This document shows positions 16,347 through 24,427 of a stretch of DNA of 64,000 bases, in pieces. Position 1 is the stretch's first letter, and each line of letters opens with the position of its first letter. The DNA comes from an uncultured Oscillibacter sp. (GTDB lineage: Bacteria; Bacillota; Clostridia; Oscillospirales; Oscillospiraceae). The stretch is taken from contig CAJUMX010000002.1 in NCBI GenBank assembly GCA_910587705.1, positions 62,001 to 126,000 of the forward strand, written 5' to 3'. The notes beneath the pieces were generated by a model that was not told where the DNA came from, ran no database searches, and saw only the letters and a list, made by a program, of their open reading frames with translations. Position numbers and translations under genes: made by a program.

Positions 16347-17576
16347 TTACACCACTTGGAATAAATAGAATTTTAAATAATTTGTTTCCTCCACACCCCA
16401 TAAAATCGGGTGATCGCAGCTCTGCTGCCGCGCCTCAATCTGCCGGAGCCGGACCCCGGCGTCCCGAGCGGCGCATTGGAGCATAGCAACAAACTTTTCC
16501 TCTTCTGCAAAATGGGAACAGGAGCAAGTGGCCAGGTAGCCGCCCCGGGGCAGCAGCTTCATGGCCCGGTAGTTGATTTCCTTGTAGCCTGTCATAGCGT
16601 TAGCCGCCGTTTTCCGGGATTTTGTGAAAGCCGGCGGGTCCAGAATGATAAAATCATACTTCACCGGCTCCTTCTCCAAGGCTGGGAGCAACTCAAAGAC
16701 GTTGGCAGCTACGCAGTCCACCACACCGCCCAAGCCGTTTCGCTCCGCGTTGGCCTGGGCCATCGCCACGGCAGAGGCTGACACATCCACGGCGGTGACC
16801 CGCTTCGCTCCACCCAGGGCGGCGTTTAAGGCAAAGGACCCGGTGTGGGTGAAGCAGTCCAGCACCGTTCTTCCCTCCGCCAGCCGCCCCACTGCCCGGC
16901 GGTTGTATTTCTGGTCCAGGAAAAAGCCGGTTTTCTGTCCGTTTTCTATATCTACCAAATATTTTACACCGTTCTCCACAATCTCCGTCACTGGAGAATC
17001 CACCGGAGCCTCCCCAGGCAGGGGAAACCAGCCCTTGTACTGCTCCAGCCCCTCCTTCTCCCGAAGGGCAACGTCGTTCCGCTCGAAAACGCCCCGAACG
17101 GTCTGCCCATCCTCCCGAAGAATATGGACTAGTAGGGGCAGCAGCAGGTCCTTGATCCTTTCCATGCCCACAGACAGCACCTGGACACTGAGAAGATCGT
17201 GGAACTTGTCCACCGTCAGACCGGGAAACATGTCCGCTTCCCCAAAGATGACACGGCAGGCGTCCAAATCCTCGGGGGCCATAACGGTCTTTCGGTACTC
17301 CCAGGCCCAACGGAGCTTCCGCTCCCAGAAGGCGGCGTCAAAACGGTCGTTGGCGTTCCGGGAAATCAGGCGGACCCGGATTTTCGATTTCTCCGACAGA
17401 AAGCCGGTGCCCAAGTATGCGCCCTTCCGACTCCGCACATCCACCAGCCCGCCGTTTTCCGGTGTGCCCTTCATAGACAAAATTTCCGCGGCGTAGACCC
17501 AGGGATGCCCCCGGAGAATGGCCGCCTCGGCTTTCGGGGTGACCGTAACGCTGGGATATGCCCGCTCTGCTTTCAT
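16347..17576 (-). CDS. rlmI: Class I SAM-dependent 23S rRNA methyltransferase RlmI-like
   Basis: A 409-residue protein with an N-terminal PUA domain (about 1-75, GHPWVYAAEIL), a linker domain, and a Rossmann methyltransferase domain with VLDCFTHTGSFALNAALGG near residue 225 and the catalytic IILDPPAFTKS near 305. It would methylate a cytosine of 23S rRNA (m5C1962 in E. coli); the exact position is inferred. I prefer ATG at 17576 (GGAGG ten bases upstream); the TTG two codons earlier is only four bases from that site. Confidence 0.92.
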   Translation of the reverse strand: MKAERAYPSVTVTPKAEAAILRGHPWVYAAEILSMKGTPENGGLVDVRSRKGAYLGTGFLSEKSKIRVRLISRNANDRFDAAFWERKLRWAWEYRKTVMAPEDLDACRVIFGEADMFPGLTVDKFHDLLSVQVLSVGMERIKDLLLPLLVHILREDGQTVRGVFERNDVALREKEGLEQYKGWFPLPGEAPVDSPVTEIVENGVKYLVDIENGQKTGFFLDQKYNRRAVGRLAEGRTVLDCFTHTGSFALNAALGGAKRVTAVDVSASAVAMAQANAERNGLGGVVDCVAANVFELLPALEKEPVKYDFIILDPPAFTKSRKTAANAMTGYKEINYRAMKLLPRGGYLATCSCSHFAEEEKFVAMLQCAARDAGVRLRQIEARQQSCDHPILWGVEETNYLKFYLFQVV

Positions 17577-17665
17577 AATCAAATGACCTCCCGGCTTTTT
17601 TCCTCCCTAGTGTATCACACTTTCTGCCGGATTTCCATAGGATTCAATAAGAAGGAGGAATTGCC

Positions 17666-18406
17666 ATGCCCACTATTTATTTAAGTCCCTCGACACAGGA
17701 GTGGAACAGCTACGTCACCGGCAGCGGCTCGGAGGAATATAACATGAACCTGCTGGCGGACGCTCTGGTCCCCTATCTCCTCTCCAATGGAATCCAATAT
17801 AAGCGCAACAAGCCAGAAATGACCGCCGGGTCCTCCATCCGAGAGGCCAACCGGGGCACCTACGACCTTTACCTGGCCCTGCACTCCAACGGAGCGCCGG
17901 AGGGGCGCTATGGCGAGGAGCGGGGCATCATCGCCTTTTACTATCCCACGAGCCGCCAGGGCCAGCGGGCGGCGGAGCTCATCGCCCAGGAGCTACGGAA
18001 AATCTACCCCCTCCCCAACAAGGTCACTACCCGTCCCACCACCACTCTGGGAGAGGTGGCCCAGTCCAACGCGCCGGCGGTGCTGGTGGAAATTGGCTAC
18101 CACGACAACTGGTCTGACGCCCAGTGGATCGAGGGACACATGGACGCCATCGCCCAGCAGCTGGCCCGGGCCCTGACGGAGTTTTTTGGCCTGCCCTTTA
18201 TCTACCCCATGGACCCCGTTCAGGGCAAGGTGGCCCTCAACTGGGGAACGCTGAACCTGCGGAGCTATCCCTCCCCCACTGGGACCATCATCGCCAATCT
18301 CCCGGATGGCGCGGAGGTGACTATCTACGGCGAGTGGCAGGGCTGGTACGTCGTCCACCACGAAGGCCATGTGGGCTACGCCGCCGCTGCATACATCGAC
18401 ACTTGA
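17666..18406 (+). CDS. N-acetylmuramoyl-L-alanine amidase (Amidase_3) with C-terminal SH3 domain
   Basis: A 246-residue peptidoglycan hydrolase that cuts the amide between muramic acid and the stem peptide. The catalytic domain (about 1-175) has DLYLALHSNGAPEG with zinc ligand His and VEIGYHDNWSDAQW with the catalytic Glu. Residues 185-246 form a bacterial SH3 domain (NLRSYPSPTGTIIANLPDGA). There is no signal peptide, so it may be released at mother-cell lysis or used in germination, as for several Clostridium amidases; this is inference. AGGAGG lies six to eight bases upstream. Confidence 0.9.
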   Translation: MPTIYLSPSTQEWNSYVTGSGSEEYNMNLLADALVPYLLSNGIQYKRNKPEMTAGSSIREANRGTYDLYLALHSNGAPEGRYGEERGIIAFYYPTSRQGQRAAELIAQELRKIYPLPNKVTTRPTTTLGEVAQSNAPAVLVEIGYHDNWSDAQWIEGHMDAIAQQLARALTEFFGLPFIYPMDPVQGKVALNWGTLNLRSYPSPTGTIIANLPDGAEVTIYGEWQGWYVVHHEGHVGYAAAAYIDT

Positions 18407-18513
18407 CCGCTTTTCGTACCCGCCTTGCTGTTGCTTTTACACCGGGTTTGAGGGTGCGTTTCCATTCCTGCCAAAATTTTCTTGCGATTTCGCCGCCGGT
18501 TTCAGGATTTCGC

Positions 18514-18542
18514 TTGACAGCGGTCCAGTAAAAGTTTAAACT
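18514..18542 (+). promoter_or_regulatory. Promoter of the structured RNA before rny
   Basis: TTGACA (18514-18519), exact 17-base spacer, TAAACT (18537-18542). Transcription would begin near 18549, about 300 bases before rny. Confidence 0.65.
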
Positions 18543-18548
18543 AAAGGC

Positions 18549-18815
18549 AGATTGCCGTCGGAGGGCAAAGGGGTGTCCTCCGGTCGTTTTCTAAAACGCT
18601 CCTGTCCGCAGGTCCTGTTTTGGAAACCGGCAATGCGCCCAACAGCGAAAGACATTCCGCCCTCCGGAAGTCAGGCGCCCCCCATTCGGGGCCCGGGCGG
18701 AACGCAAGGAACAACTTATGTCCAACAGCCGCCGGCGGCCATACCGCCCCGGGGACATCCATGCCCTTGGAGGGGGAAGAATTCCCTCCGCCGTACGGGC
18801 GTGTTGACGGTTTTT
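18549..18815 (+). ncRNA. Candidate structured RNA upstream of rny (6S-like shape, unproven)
   Basis: The 440-base gap before rny has a promoter (18514-18542) and a long closing stem. GAGGGCA (18561-18567) pairs with TGCCCTT (18762-18768), GGTGTCC (18572-18578) with GGACATC (18753-18759), and CCGG (18580-18583) with CCGG (18749-18752). Outside it GCCGTC (18555-18560) can pair with GACGGT (18806-18811), followed by TTTTT. The ~210-base interior contains further hairpins, for example CCTG-TCCG-CAGG and CCCC-ATTC-GGGG. Length and a single long rod resemble 6S RNA, but I cannot match a family. It could instead be a 5' leader of rny. Confidence 0.5.
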
Positions 18816-18848
18816 GAAGCGGGCTTTCTGCGGCAATACCAAAATTGA

Positions 18849-20414
18849 ATGGAGGAATCAGCAGCCGTGTTTCAACTCATCATCGCCGCGCTTTGCGGTC
18901 TGGTGGTCGGCGGCGTGATTTGCTTCCCACTTGGTATTCGCTATCGGAAGAACGTCTCTGAAAAAGAAATCTCCAGCGCCGAAGAAGAGGGAACGCGCAT
19001 TGTCAACGAGGCCATCAAAAGCGCCGAATCCAAAAAGCGCGAGGCCCTGCTGGAAGCCAAGGAGGAGATCTTAAAAAACCGCAGCGAGTACGAAAAGGAA
19101 GTCAAGGAACGCCGCGCCGACCTTCAGCGGCAGGAGAACCGCCTGCAGCAGAAGGAGGAAAACCTCGACCGGAAGATCGAGGCCGTGGAAAAGAAAGAGG
19201 AGTCCCTGACTCAAAAGCACGCCGCCATCGACAAGGAAACCGAGGAAATCAAGCTTGTCAAGCGCGGCCAGACCGAAATGCTGGAGCGCATCTCCGGCTT
19301 CACCACCGAGGAGGCAAAGCAGTACCTCATCGATCAGGTGGAAGCGGAAGTCACCCACGAGACCGCCCTCAAAATCAAAGAGGTGGAATCCCGGATGAAA
19401 GAGGAATGCGACGCCCGGGCCCGGGAGATTGTGGCTCAGGCCATCCAGCGCTGTGCCGCCGATCAGGTGGCCGACATGACCGTCAGTGTGGTTCCCCTGC
19501 CCAATGACGAGATGAAGGGCCGGATCATCGGCCGGGAAGGCCGGAATATCCGTACCATCGAAACCCTGACGGGCGTGGACCTCATCATTGACGACACGCC
19601 AGAAGCCATCACCGTCTCCTGCTTCGAGCCGGTCCGCCGGGAGATTGCCCGGCTGGCCCTGGAGAAGCTGATTTCCGACGGGCGCATCCACCCCACTCAT
19701 ATTGAGGAAATGGTGGAGAAGGCCCGCCGGGAGGTGGACGCCACCATCAAGGCCGAGGGTGAGCGCGTCACCTTCGAATGCGGCATCCGCAGTCTCCACC
19801 CGGAGCTGGTGAAGATGCTGGGCCGCCTGCACTACCGCACCAGCTATGGCCAAAACGTCCTCCAGCACTCCGTGGAGGTCAGCCACATCGCCGGCATGAT
19901 GGCGGCGGAGCTGGGCGTGGATGTCCAGGCTGCGAAACGGGCCGGACTGCTCCATGATCTGGGCAAGTCCGTGGACCACGAGATGGAGGGCACCCATGTG
20001 GCCCTGGGCGTGGAATTTGCCCGGAAGTACAAGGAAAAAGAGGAGATCATCCACGCCATCGAGGCCCACCACAACGATGTGGAGCCCAGGACCATCGTCG
20101 CCTGTCTTGTGCAGGCCGCGGACGCCATTTCCGCCGCCCGGCCCGGCGCCCGCCGTGAAAACCTGGAGAACTACATCAAGCGCCTGGAGCAGCTGGAGTC
20201 CATTACCGGCTCCTATCCCGGCGTGGATAAGGCCTTTGCCATCCAGGCGGGCCGTGAGGTCCGGGTCATGGTAAAGCCCGAGCAGGTCAGCGAGGACCAG
20301 ATGGTCATTCTGGCCCGGGATCTGGCCAAGAAGATCGAGGAGGAAATGGAGTACCCTGGTCAGATCAAGGTCCATGTCCTCCGGGAGACCAAGGTGGTCG
20401 AGTACGCGAAATAA
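18849..20414 (+). CDS. rny: Ribonuclease Y
   Basis: Membrane-bound endoribonuclease that starts mRNA decay. The 521 residues show an N-terminal membrane anchor (about 9-28, QLIIAALCGLVVGGVICF), a long coiled coil (about 35-205), a KH domain (GRIIGREGRNIRTIETLTG near 220) and an HD domain with LLHDLGKSVDHE near 366 and HAIEAHHND near 405. The ATG at 18849 has no ribosome site before it; its own codons 1-3 contain GGAGG, which lies 11 bases before a GTG at 18867. The true start could be that GTG. Confidence 0.96.
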   Translation: MEESAAVFQLIIAALCGLVVGGVICFPLGIRYRKNVSEKEISSAEEEGTRIVNEAIKSAESKKREALLEAKEEILKNRSEYEKEVKERRADLQRQENRLQQKEENLDRKIEAVEKKEESLTQKHAAIDKETEEIKLVKRGQTEMLERISGFTTEEAKQYLIDQVEAEVTHETALKIKEVESRMKEECDARAREIVAQAIQRCAADQVADMTVSVVPLPNDEMKGRIIGREGRNIRTIETLTGVDLIIDDTPEAITVSCFEPVRREIARLALEKLISDGRIHPTHIEEMVEKARREVDATIKAEGERVTFECGIRSLHPELVKMLGRLHYRTSYGQNVLQHSVEVSHIAGMMAAELGVDVQAAKRAGLLHDLGKSVDHEMEGTHVALGVEFARKYKEKEEIIHAIEAHHNDVEPRTIVACLVQAADAISAARPGARRENLENYIKRLEQLESITGSYPGVDKAFAIQAGREVRVMVKPEQVSEDQMVILARDLAKKIEEEMEYPGQIKVHVLRETKVVEYAK

Positions 20415-20456
20415 GCTCCCTTCGCAACGGATGGCGAAGGACAAAGACGCAAGGAA

Positions 20457-20503
20457 CAGAAAGCGGTTGTGATAAGGTTCACAGCCGCTTTCTGTCTTTT
20501 TTA
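20457..20503 (+). terminator. Terminator after rny
   Basis: CAGAAAGCGG...CCGCTTTCTG, extended inside by TGTGA/TCACA, forms a long stem, followed by TCTTTTTTA. Confidence 0.9.
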
Positions 20504-20534
20504 TTCTGCAACGGAAAGAAAGGATGTCATTCCC

Positions 20535-21428
20535 ATGAGCGTTCAAAATCTTCTGAACACGCAAGCCTGCGGGAAAAACCGCCGCTCCTCCGCCGGACAA
20601 TCCAAGCCAGTGGGTCTCTCCTTCCAGGAACAGCTGGTTCAGACCTCCGCCGCCGTCAATGGTCCCCCTATTCACCTCCGGATGCCCGGCGAAAACACCG
20701 TCTATTCCGGCGTTATTTGGGGGCAGTCCGCCAACCAGGAGGTCTATGCCGAGTATACTGCGGACTCCACCCCCGAGGAGCCCATTGTCCGTGTCACCGG
20801 CGTATCGGACAGCGGCCCCTATGACGTTACCTGCCGCGTCAACAGCATCGACCCCTCCAACGCCTCCTATGTGGAGCTTGCCGCCCTCTACGGTCATCTT
20901 GTAAAGACCGGCGCATATCAGAGCGTCCTGGAGGGCCCCAGCAAGCCTGGGGTGCTCCCCTATACGGTGGAGTATCGCGGTGACATCACGCAAAAGCACG
21001 ATTTTATCCACGATATCCGTGAAAGCCTGAAGAACCAGCATCTCCCCACCGCCGCCACCGGCGCGAAAGAGCTGCTGGCACTGTATCAGGCCCATACCTC
21101 CGGCGGCGGGACCTCCTCTGGAAGCACCGCCGCCCCGGACCACAGCAGCTTTACGAAAAACAACCTTCTCTCCGCCCTGTCCGACCTCAAGTCCTCCATG
21201 CTGGACCAGATCAATCTGAACAAGGAAAAAACCGAGGAGACCCAGGAGTGGGAAAAGCTCATGAAGTACCTGGACGCCTGGATCGAATCCCTGATGGAGG
21301 AAGCCGACGCCGAAAAAATTGCCCAGGCCCAGGCTGCCCTCCAGGCCGAGCTGACGAAGGACAGCTCTGGACGGAAGAATCTGGACGACCATTTCCTGGA
21401 GCAGCTGACCGAATTTCTCTCCCATTGA
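20535..21428 (+). CDS. Hypothetical protein, unrecognised
   Basis: A 297-residue soluble protein, Ser/Thr-rich at the start, with no signal peptide or membrane segment. About residues 45-140 form a beta-rich region (SGVIWGQSANQEVYAEYTAD, then VTGVSDSGPYDVTCRVNSID), then SYVELAALYGHLVKTGAY. Residues 185-215 are a Gly/Ser/Thr linker, and the C-terminal third (about 205-295) is charged and alpha-helical with coiled-coil character. The SYVELAALYGHL stretch recalls proteins seen near Clostridial flagellar or envelope genes, but I cannot name a family. It is a single gene between two terminators. Start at 20535 has AAAGGAT upstream. Confidence 0.65.
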   Translation: MSVQNLLNTQACGKNRRSSAGQSKPVGLSFQEQLVQTSAAVNGPPIHLRMPGENTVYSGVIWGQSANQEVYAEYTADSTPEEPIVRVTGVSDSGPYDVTCRVNSIDPSNASYVELAALYGHLVKTGAYQSVLEGPSKPGVLPYTVEYRGDITQKHDFIHDIRESLKNQHLPTAATGAKELLALYQAHTSGGGTSSGSTAAPDHSSFTKNNLLSALSDLKSSMLDQINLNKEKTEETQEWEKLMKYLDAWIESLMEEADAEKIAQAQAALQAELTKDSSGRKNLDDHFLEQLTEFLSH

Positions 21429-21430
21429 CG

Positions 21431-21455
21431 AAAGGCCCCTATGCGGGGCCTTCTT
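21431..21455. terminator. Bidirectional terminator between the hypothetical gene and spoIVFB
   Basis: AAGGCCCC-TATG-CGGGGCCTT followed by CTTC on plus and TTTC on minus; it touches the stop codons of both convergent genes. Confidence 0.75.
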
Positions 21456-22048
21456 CATGCGTGTGTGCCGGAAAACCAGGGTCCTGCGCTCCAATAAAGG
21501 CCCGCGGCCAGTGCGGGCAGAAGCCACAGGCTCCCCCCGGTCGTCCAGATAACCCCACCGATCAGCGCTGCCAGAGCCGCCGCCGTAACGGTCCCGGCCC
21601 AGCGGGCCGCCGTCTCCCCTGCCGCCGGGCCCGCCAGCCAGGCGGTCAACAGATACAGCGCCCGCCCCCCGTCCAGAGGGCGAATGGGCAGGAGATTGAA
21701 GGCACATAGTATCAGATTTGCCCCCACAGCGGCGGGCCAGCGGCCTTTTGCCACCGCTGTTAAGGCTAGAGCCGACAGCAGATTGGCGGCGGGGCCCGCC
21801 AGCACCGCCGCCAGCTCCCCGCCATAGGACAGCCGCCCGCTGTCCGTCTCCAGCACGGCCCCCAGGACGCTGAGGCGAAAGCCCGTCACCTCCGCCCCCA
21901 GCATGCGAAGCAGGACCCAGTGCCCCCATTCGTGAACGGCGGCAGCCCCCAGCACAGTGACCAGAGGCTCCCAGCCGTTGGCCAGAACAAACCAGCCGGC
22001 AAGAAGAACAAAGCCTCCGCTTACGCGGATTCTACAGGGCGGAAACAT
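21455..22048 (-). CDS. spoIVFB: Stage IV sporulation protein FB-like site-2 protease
   Basis: A 197-residue intramembrane metalloprotease (M50). Five to six hydrophobic segments enclose the active-site HEWGH motif near residue 40 and the second motif NLLPIRPLDGG near 118, which supplies the Asp ligand. In Bacillus SpoIVFB releases mature sigma-K in the mother cell. Here it directly follows a SpoIVFA-like gene and overlaps it by 17 bases, supporting this role. No C-terminal CBS domain is present, as in short SpoIVFB forms. Confidence 0.88.
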   Translation of the reverse strand: MFPPCRIRVSGGFVLLAGWFVLANGWEPLVTVLGAAAVHEWGHWVLLRMLGAEVTGFRLSVLGAVLETDSGRLSYGGELAAVLAGPAANLLSALALTAVAKGRWPAAVGANLILCAFNLLPIRPLDGGRALYLLTAWLAGPAAGETAARWAGTVTAAALAALIGGVIWTTGGSLWLLPALAAGLYWSAGPWFSGTHA

Positions 22049-23000
22049 AGTAAACAGGGTTCAGGTAGGAGCCCTCCCGCTGGAGCTCAAAGTGGAGGTG
22101 TGGCCCGGTGGCCATACCCGTCTCCCCCACCTCCGCGATCTTTTGGCCCCGGTTCACCGCTGTGCCGGAAGAAGCCGTAATACGGCTGCAATGGGCATAG
22201 AGGGTGGAATACCCCCCCTCGTGGGCCACGACGCAATACCGTCCATAGCTGCTGCTGTCCCCCACGGCGGTGACGGTGCCGTCGGCAAAGCAACGCACCT
22301 CCGTCCCAACATCCGCTGCCAGGTCCACACCGTAGTGGAATCGCTCCTCTCCCTCCGTCGGATGCTCCCGGTAACCAAAGTCGGAGCTGAGGGTCCCGAC
22401 CACCGGGGCACAGTAGTCGAAGCCCAGGATAGCCTGCTCCATGCTGACTCCCTCCGGGAGATTCTCCTGGGAGTAGAGGACATAGGCCAGGTTAGAGGCC
22501 GACTGCGCCTCTGTCTCCGGCGTTGGGGCAGAAGTCTCCGGCACCGCCCGGAAGCTCCGCAGGAGGTCCAGCGCCGCACCGTCTTGGAGCTTCGGCGTTT
22601 GAGTGGTCATCTTCTCTGGCAGGTCTGCCTCCGGTAGGGTGGCTCCCGTCTGCGTGGCCTCCGCCTGGGGATGAAACACCGCCTCATAGACCTCCGCCAC
22701 GCCGCTCCCCTCCTCTCTAGAGAAAGCCCGGCCTACGGCGGAGAACACCGCCTGCACATCCATGTTCCGCTCCATAGCGGCGGAGAGCTGCTGGTTGAAG
22801 TCCGCCATCCTTGCTGGGAGCAGCAGCTTCGCCGCCACCAGCGCTACAAAAATGACGCCGCAGGCCACCAGCCGCAGCATCAGCCGAAGGTCCTTTGCCG
22901 TCAGGGGCTCGCTCTTCCGGGCCCCACTGCGAACGCTCTGCGCGCTCCGGCGACGTGCCCGTGCATGCATTAGCCGCCGTCCCGCCTGCCTTGAGGTCAT
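22032..23000 (-). CDS. spoIVFA: SpoIVFA-like M23 domain protein
   Basis: A 322-residue protein: Arg-rich cytoplasmic lead (1-35), one membrane segment (about 43-60, MLRLVACGVIFVALVAAKLL), a linker, and a C-terminal M23 domain with FHYGVDLAAD near 235 and GPHLHFELQ near 300. SpoIVFA anchors and inhibits SpoIVFB. Here the H-x(3)-D and H-x-H zinc ligands are all present, so the domain could still cut peptidoglycan. The start at 23000 (MTSRQAGRRL) is set by AGGAGG eight bases upstream; earlier ATGs lack one. SpoIIQ-type function is the alternative, but the coupling to spoIVFB argues against it. Confidence 0.83.
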   Translation of the reverse strand: MTSRQAGRRLMHARARRRSAQSVRSGARKSEPLTAKDLRLMLRLVACGVIFVALVAAKLLLPARMADFNQQLSAAMERNMDVQAVFSAVGRAFSREEGSGVAEVYEAVFHPQAEATQTGATLPEADLPEKMTTQTPKLQDGAALDLLRSFRAVPETSAPTPETEAQSASNLAYVLYSQENLPEGVSMEQAILGFDYCAPVVGTLSSDFGYREHPTEGEERFHYGVDLAADVGTEVRCFADGTVTAVGDSSSYGRYCVVAHEGGYSTLYAHCSRITASSGTAVNRGQKIAEVGETGMATGPHLHFELQREGSYLNPVYYVSAL

Positions 23001-23156
23001 GTCCATCCCCTCCTTTGGGAGTTCCATACAGCTTGTTTCCCTATATTTTATGAGCCTGCTCCTTAAAAAATGCCGGAAAATCAACCTGGAGAAGCCCCAT
23101 TGAAAGGGCTCTCCTTCCCCCACTAGAGAATCTTATGAAAATATGAAAAAAAAACC

Positions 23157-23185
23157 TTGCTTTTTGGAGCTTTCCCTGTTAGAAT
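23157..23185 (+). promoter_or_regulatory. Promoter of rpsT
   Basis: TTGCTT (23157-23162), 17-base spacer, TAGAAT (23180-23185), leader about 60 bases. Confidence 0.7.
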
Positions 23186-23249
23186 ATAGGTCTGTACGGT
23201 AGGACTTGTCCTGCCCGCATGAAATCAACGGCCAAAGGAGGTGTTTGGT

Positions 23250-23513
23250 TTGCCGAATATCAAGTCTGCCAAGAAGCGCGTCCTCATCGGAAAAGCGAGG
23301 AACGCCCGCAACAAGGCCACGAAGTCCGATCTCAAAACCGCGATCAAAAAGTTCGAGGCCGCCGCGGCGGAGGGCAATCGCACCGATGCCGATGGCGCTT
23401 ACAAGGTTGCGGTGAAAAAAGTCGATCAGGCTGTGGCGAAGGGCGTTCTCCACAAGAACGCGGCCGCTCACAAAAAGAGCGCCATGACCCTGAAGCTCAA
23501 TCGGATCGGTTAA
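23250..23513 (+). CDS. rpsT: 30S ribosomal protein S20
   Basis: An 87-residue Lys/Ala-rich protein that binds 16S rRNA. The start is the TTG at 23250, giving the canonical (M)PNIKSAKKRV, with AGGAGG seven bases upstream. A GTG three codons earlier overlaps that ribosome site and is rejected. The use of a rare start codon is shared with E. coli rpsT (UUG), where it aids autogenous control. That S20 controls its own synthesis here is inference. Confidence 0.97.
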   Translation: MPNIKSAKKRVLIGKARNARNKATKSDLKTAIKKFEAAAAEGNRTDADGAYKVAVKKVDQAVAKGVLHKNAAAHKKSAMTLKLNRIG

Positions 23514-23579
23514 TCCAAACATATCCCCGCTTCCCGGGGTATTGACGCTTCCGTGTGAATGCCCGGAGGCCGTCAGGCC

Positions 23580-23608
23580 AAAAGGGCATCCGTTCGGATG
23601 TCCTTTTT
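23580..23608 (+). terminator. Terminator after rpsT
   Basis: AAAGGGCATCC-GTTC-GGATGTCCTTTTT, a 10-11 bp stem with a T run, 20 bases before tatD. Confidence 0.85.
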
Positions 23609-23629
23609 GTTTTGCCAGGAGGTTGCAGC

Positions 23630-24427
23630 ATGCCTATCTTTGACACTCACGCACACTATGATTCCAATGGTTTCGCCGCCGACCGGGACGAAATCCTCTC
23701 CGCCCTCCCCGCTGCCGGGGTGGGTCTGGTGGTGGACCCGGGCTGTGATCTGGAAAGCTCCCGGGCCGCCGTCGCTCTGGCGGAGCGGTATCCCTTTGTC
23801 TATGCCGCCGCAGGCATCCACCCCTCCGACTGCGCTGGAACGGGCGAGGCGGAGTTTGCCGCCCTGCGGGCCCTCTGCGGGCACAAGAAGGTGGTGGCTG
23901 TAGGAGAAATCGGCCTGGATTACTATTGGAAAGACAACCCACCCCGGGAGTTTCAGCAAATGGTCTTTCGGCGGCAGATCGAGCTGGCGGAGGAGCTGAA
24001 TCTCCCCGTCATCGTCCATGACCGAGAGGCCCATGGGGATTCCCTGGCCATCGTGCTGGACTACCCCGAGGCACGGGGCGTATTCCACTGCTTTTCCGGC
24101 AGTCCCGAGATGGCGGAGGAGCTTTTAAAGCGGGGCTGGTATTTGGGCTTCGACGGGCCCATCACCTACAAAAACGCCCAGAAGGCCCCCGAAGTAGCCG
24201 CCATCACACCGTTGGACCGCATTGTGGTGGAGACGGATTCCCCCTACCTCTCCCCGGTTCCCCTCCGGGGAAAGCGAAACGACAGCCGGAATCTGCCCTA
24301 TATCATAGAAAAGCTGGCGGAGTGGAAGGGCATTTCGCCGGAGGAGATGACCCAGATCACCTGGGAAAACGGCCTGCGGCTCTTCCCAAAGCTCCCCATT
24401 AAAACGGAGGCTTCCAGCCATGTATGA
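23630..24427 (+). CDS. tatD: TatD-family metal-dependent deoxyribonuclease
   Basis: A 265-residue amidohydrolase-fold hydrolase with the metal motif FDTHAHYD at residues 4-11, GEIGLDYYW near 95, HDREAH near 130, HCFSGS near 155 and ETDSPYL near 203. TatD proteins are 3'-5' exonucleases and D-aminoacyl-tRNA-like hydrolases in some reports; the exact role here is inferred. The start at 23630 has AGGAGG seven to eight bases upstream. It heads a cluster that includes the radical SAM protein family defined by its link to TatD. Confidence 0.93.
   Translation: MPIFDTHAHYDSNGFAADRDEILSALPAAGVGLVVDPGCDLESSRAAVALAERYPFVYAAAGIHPSDCAGTGEAEFAALRALCGHKKVVAVGEIGLDYYWKDNPPREFQQMVFRRQIELAEELNLPVIVHDREAHGDSLAIVLDYPEARGVFHCFSGSPEMAEELLKRGWYLGFDGPITYKNAQKAPEVAAITPLDRIVVETDSPYLSPVPLRGKRNDSRNLPYIIEKLAEWKGISPEEMTQITWENGLRLFPKLPIKTEASSHV

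Noticed and set aside
19071..21929. A 952-codon open frame on the minus strand opposite rny and the next gene
   Set aside because: It mirrors the codon pattern of rny, a clear RNase Y gene, has no recognisable domain, and spans two terminators. GC-rich coding DNA often opens the antisense frame.
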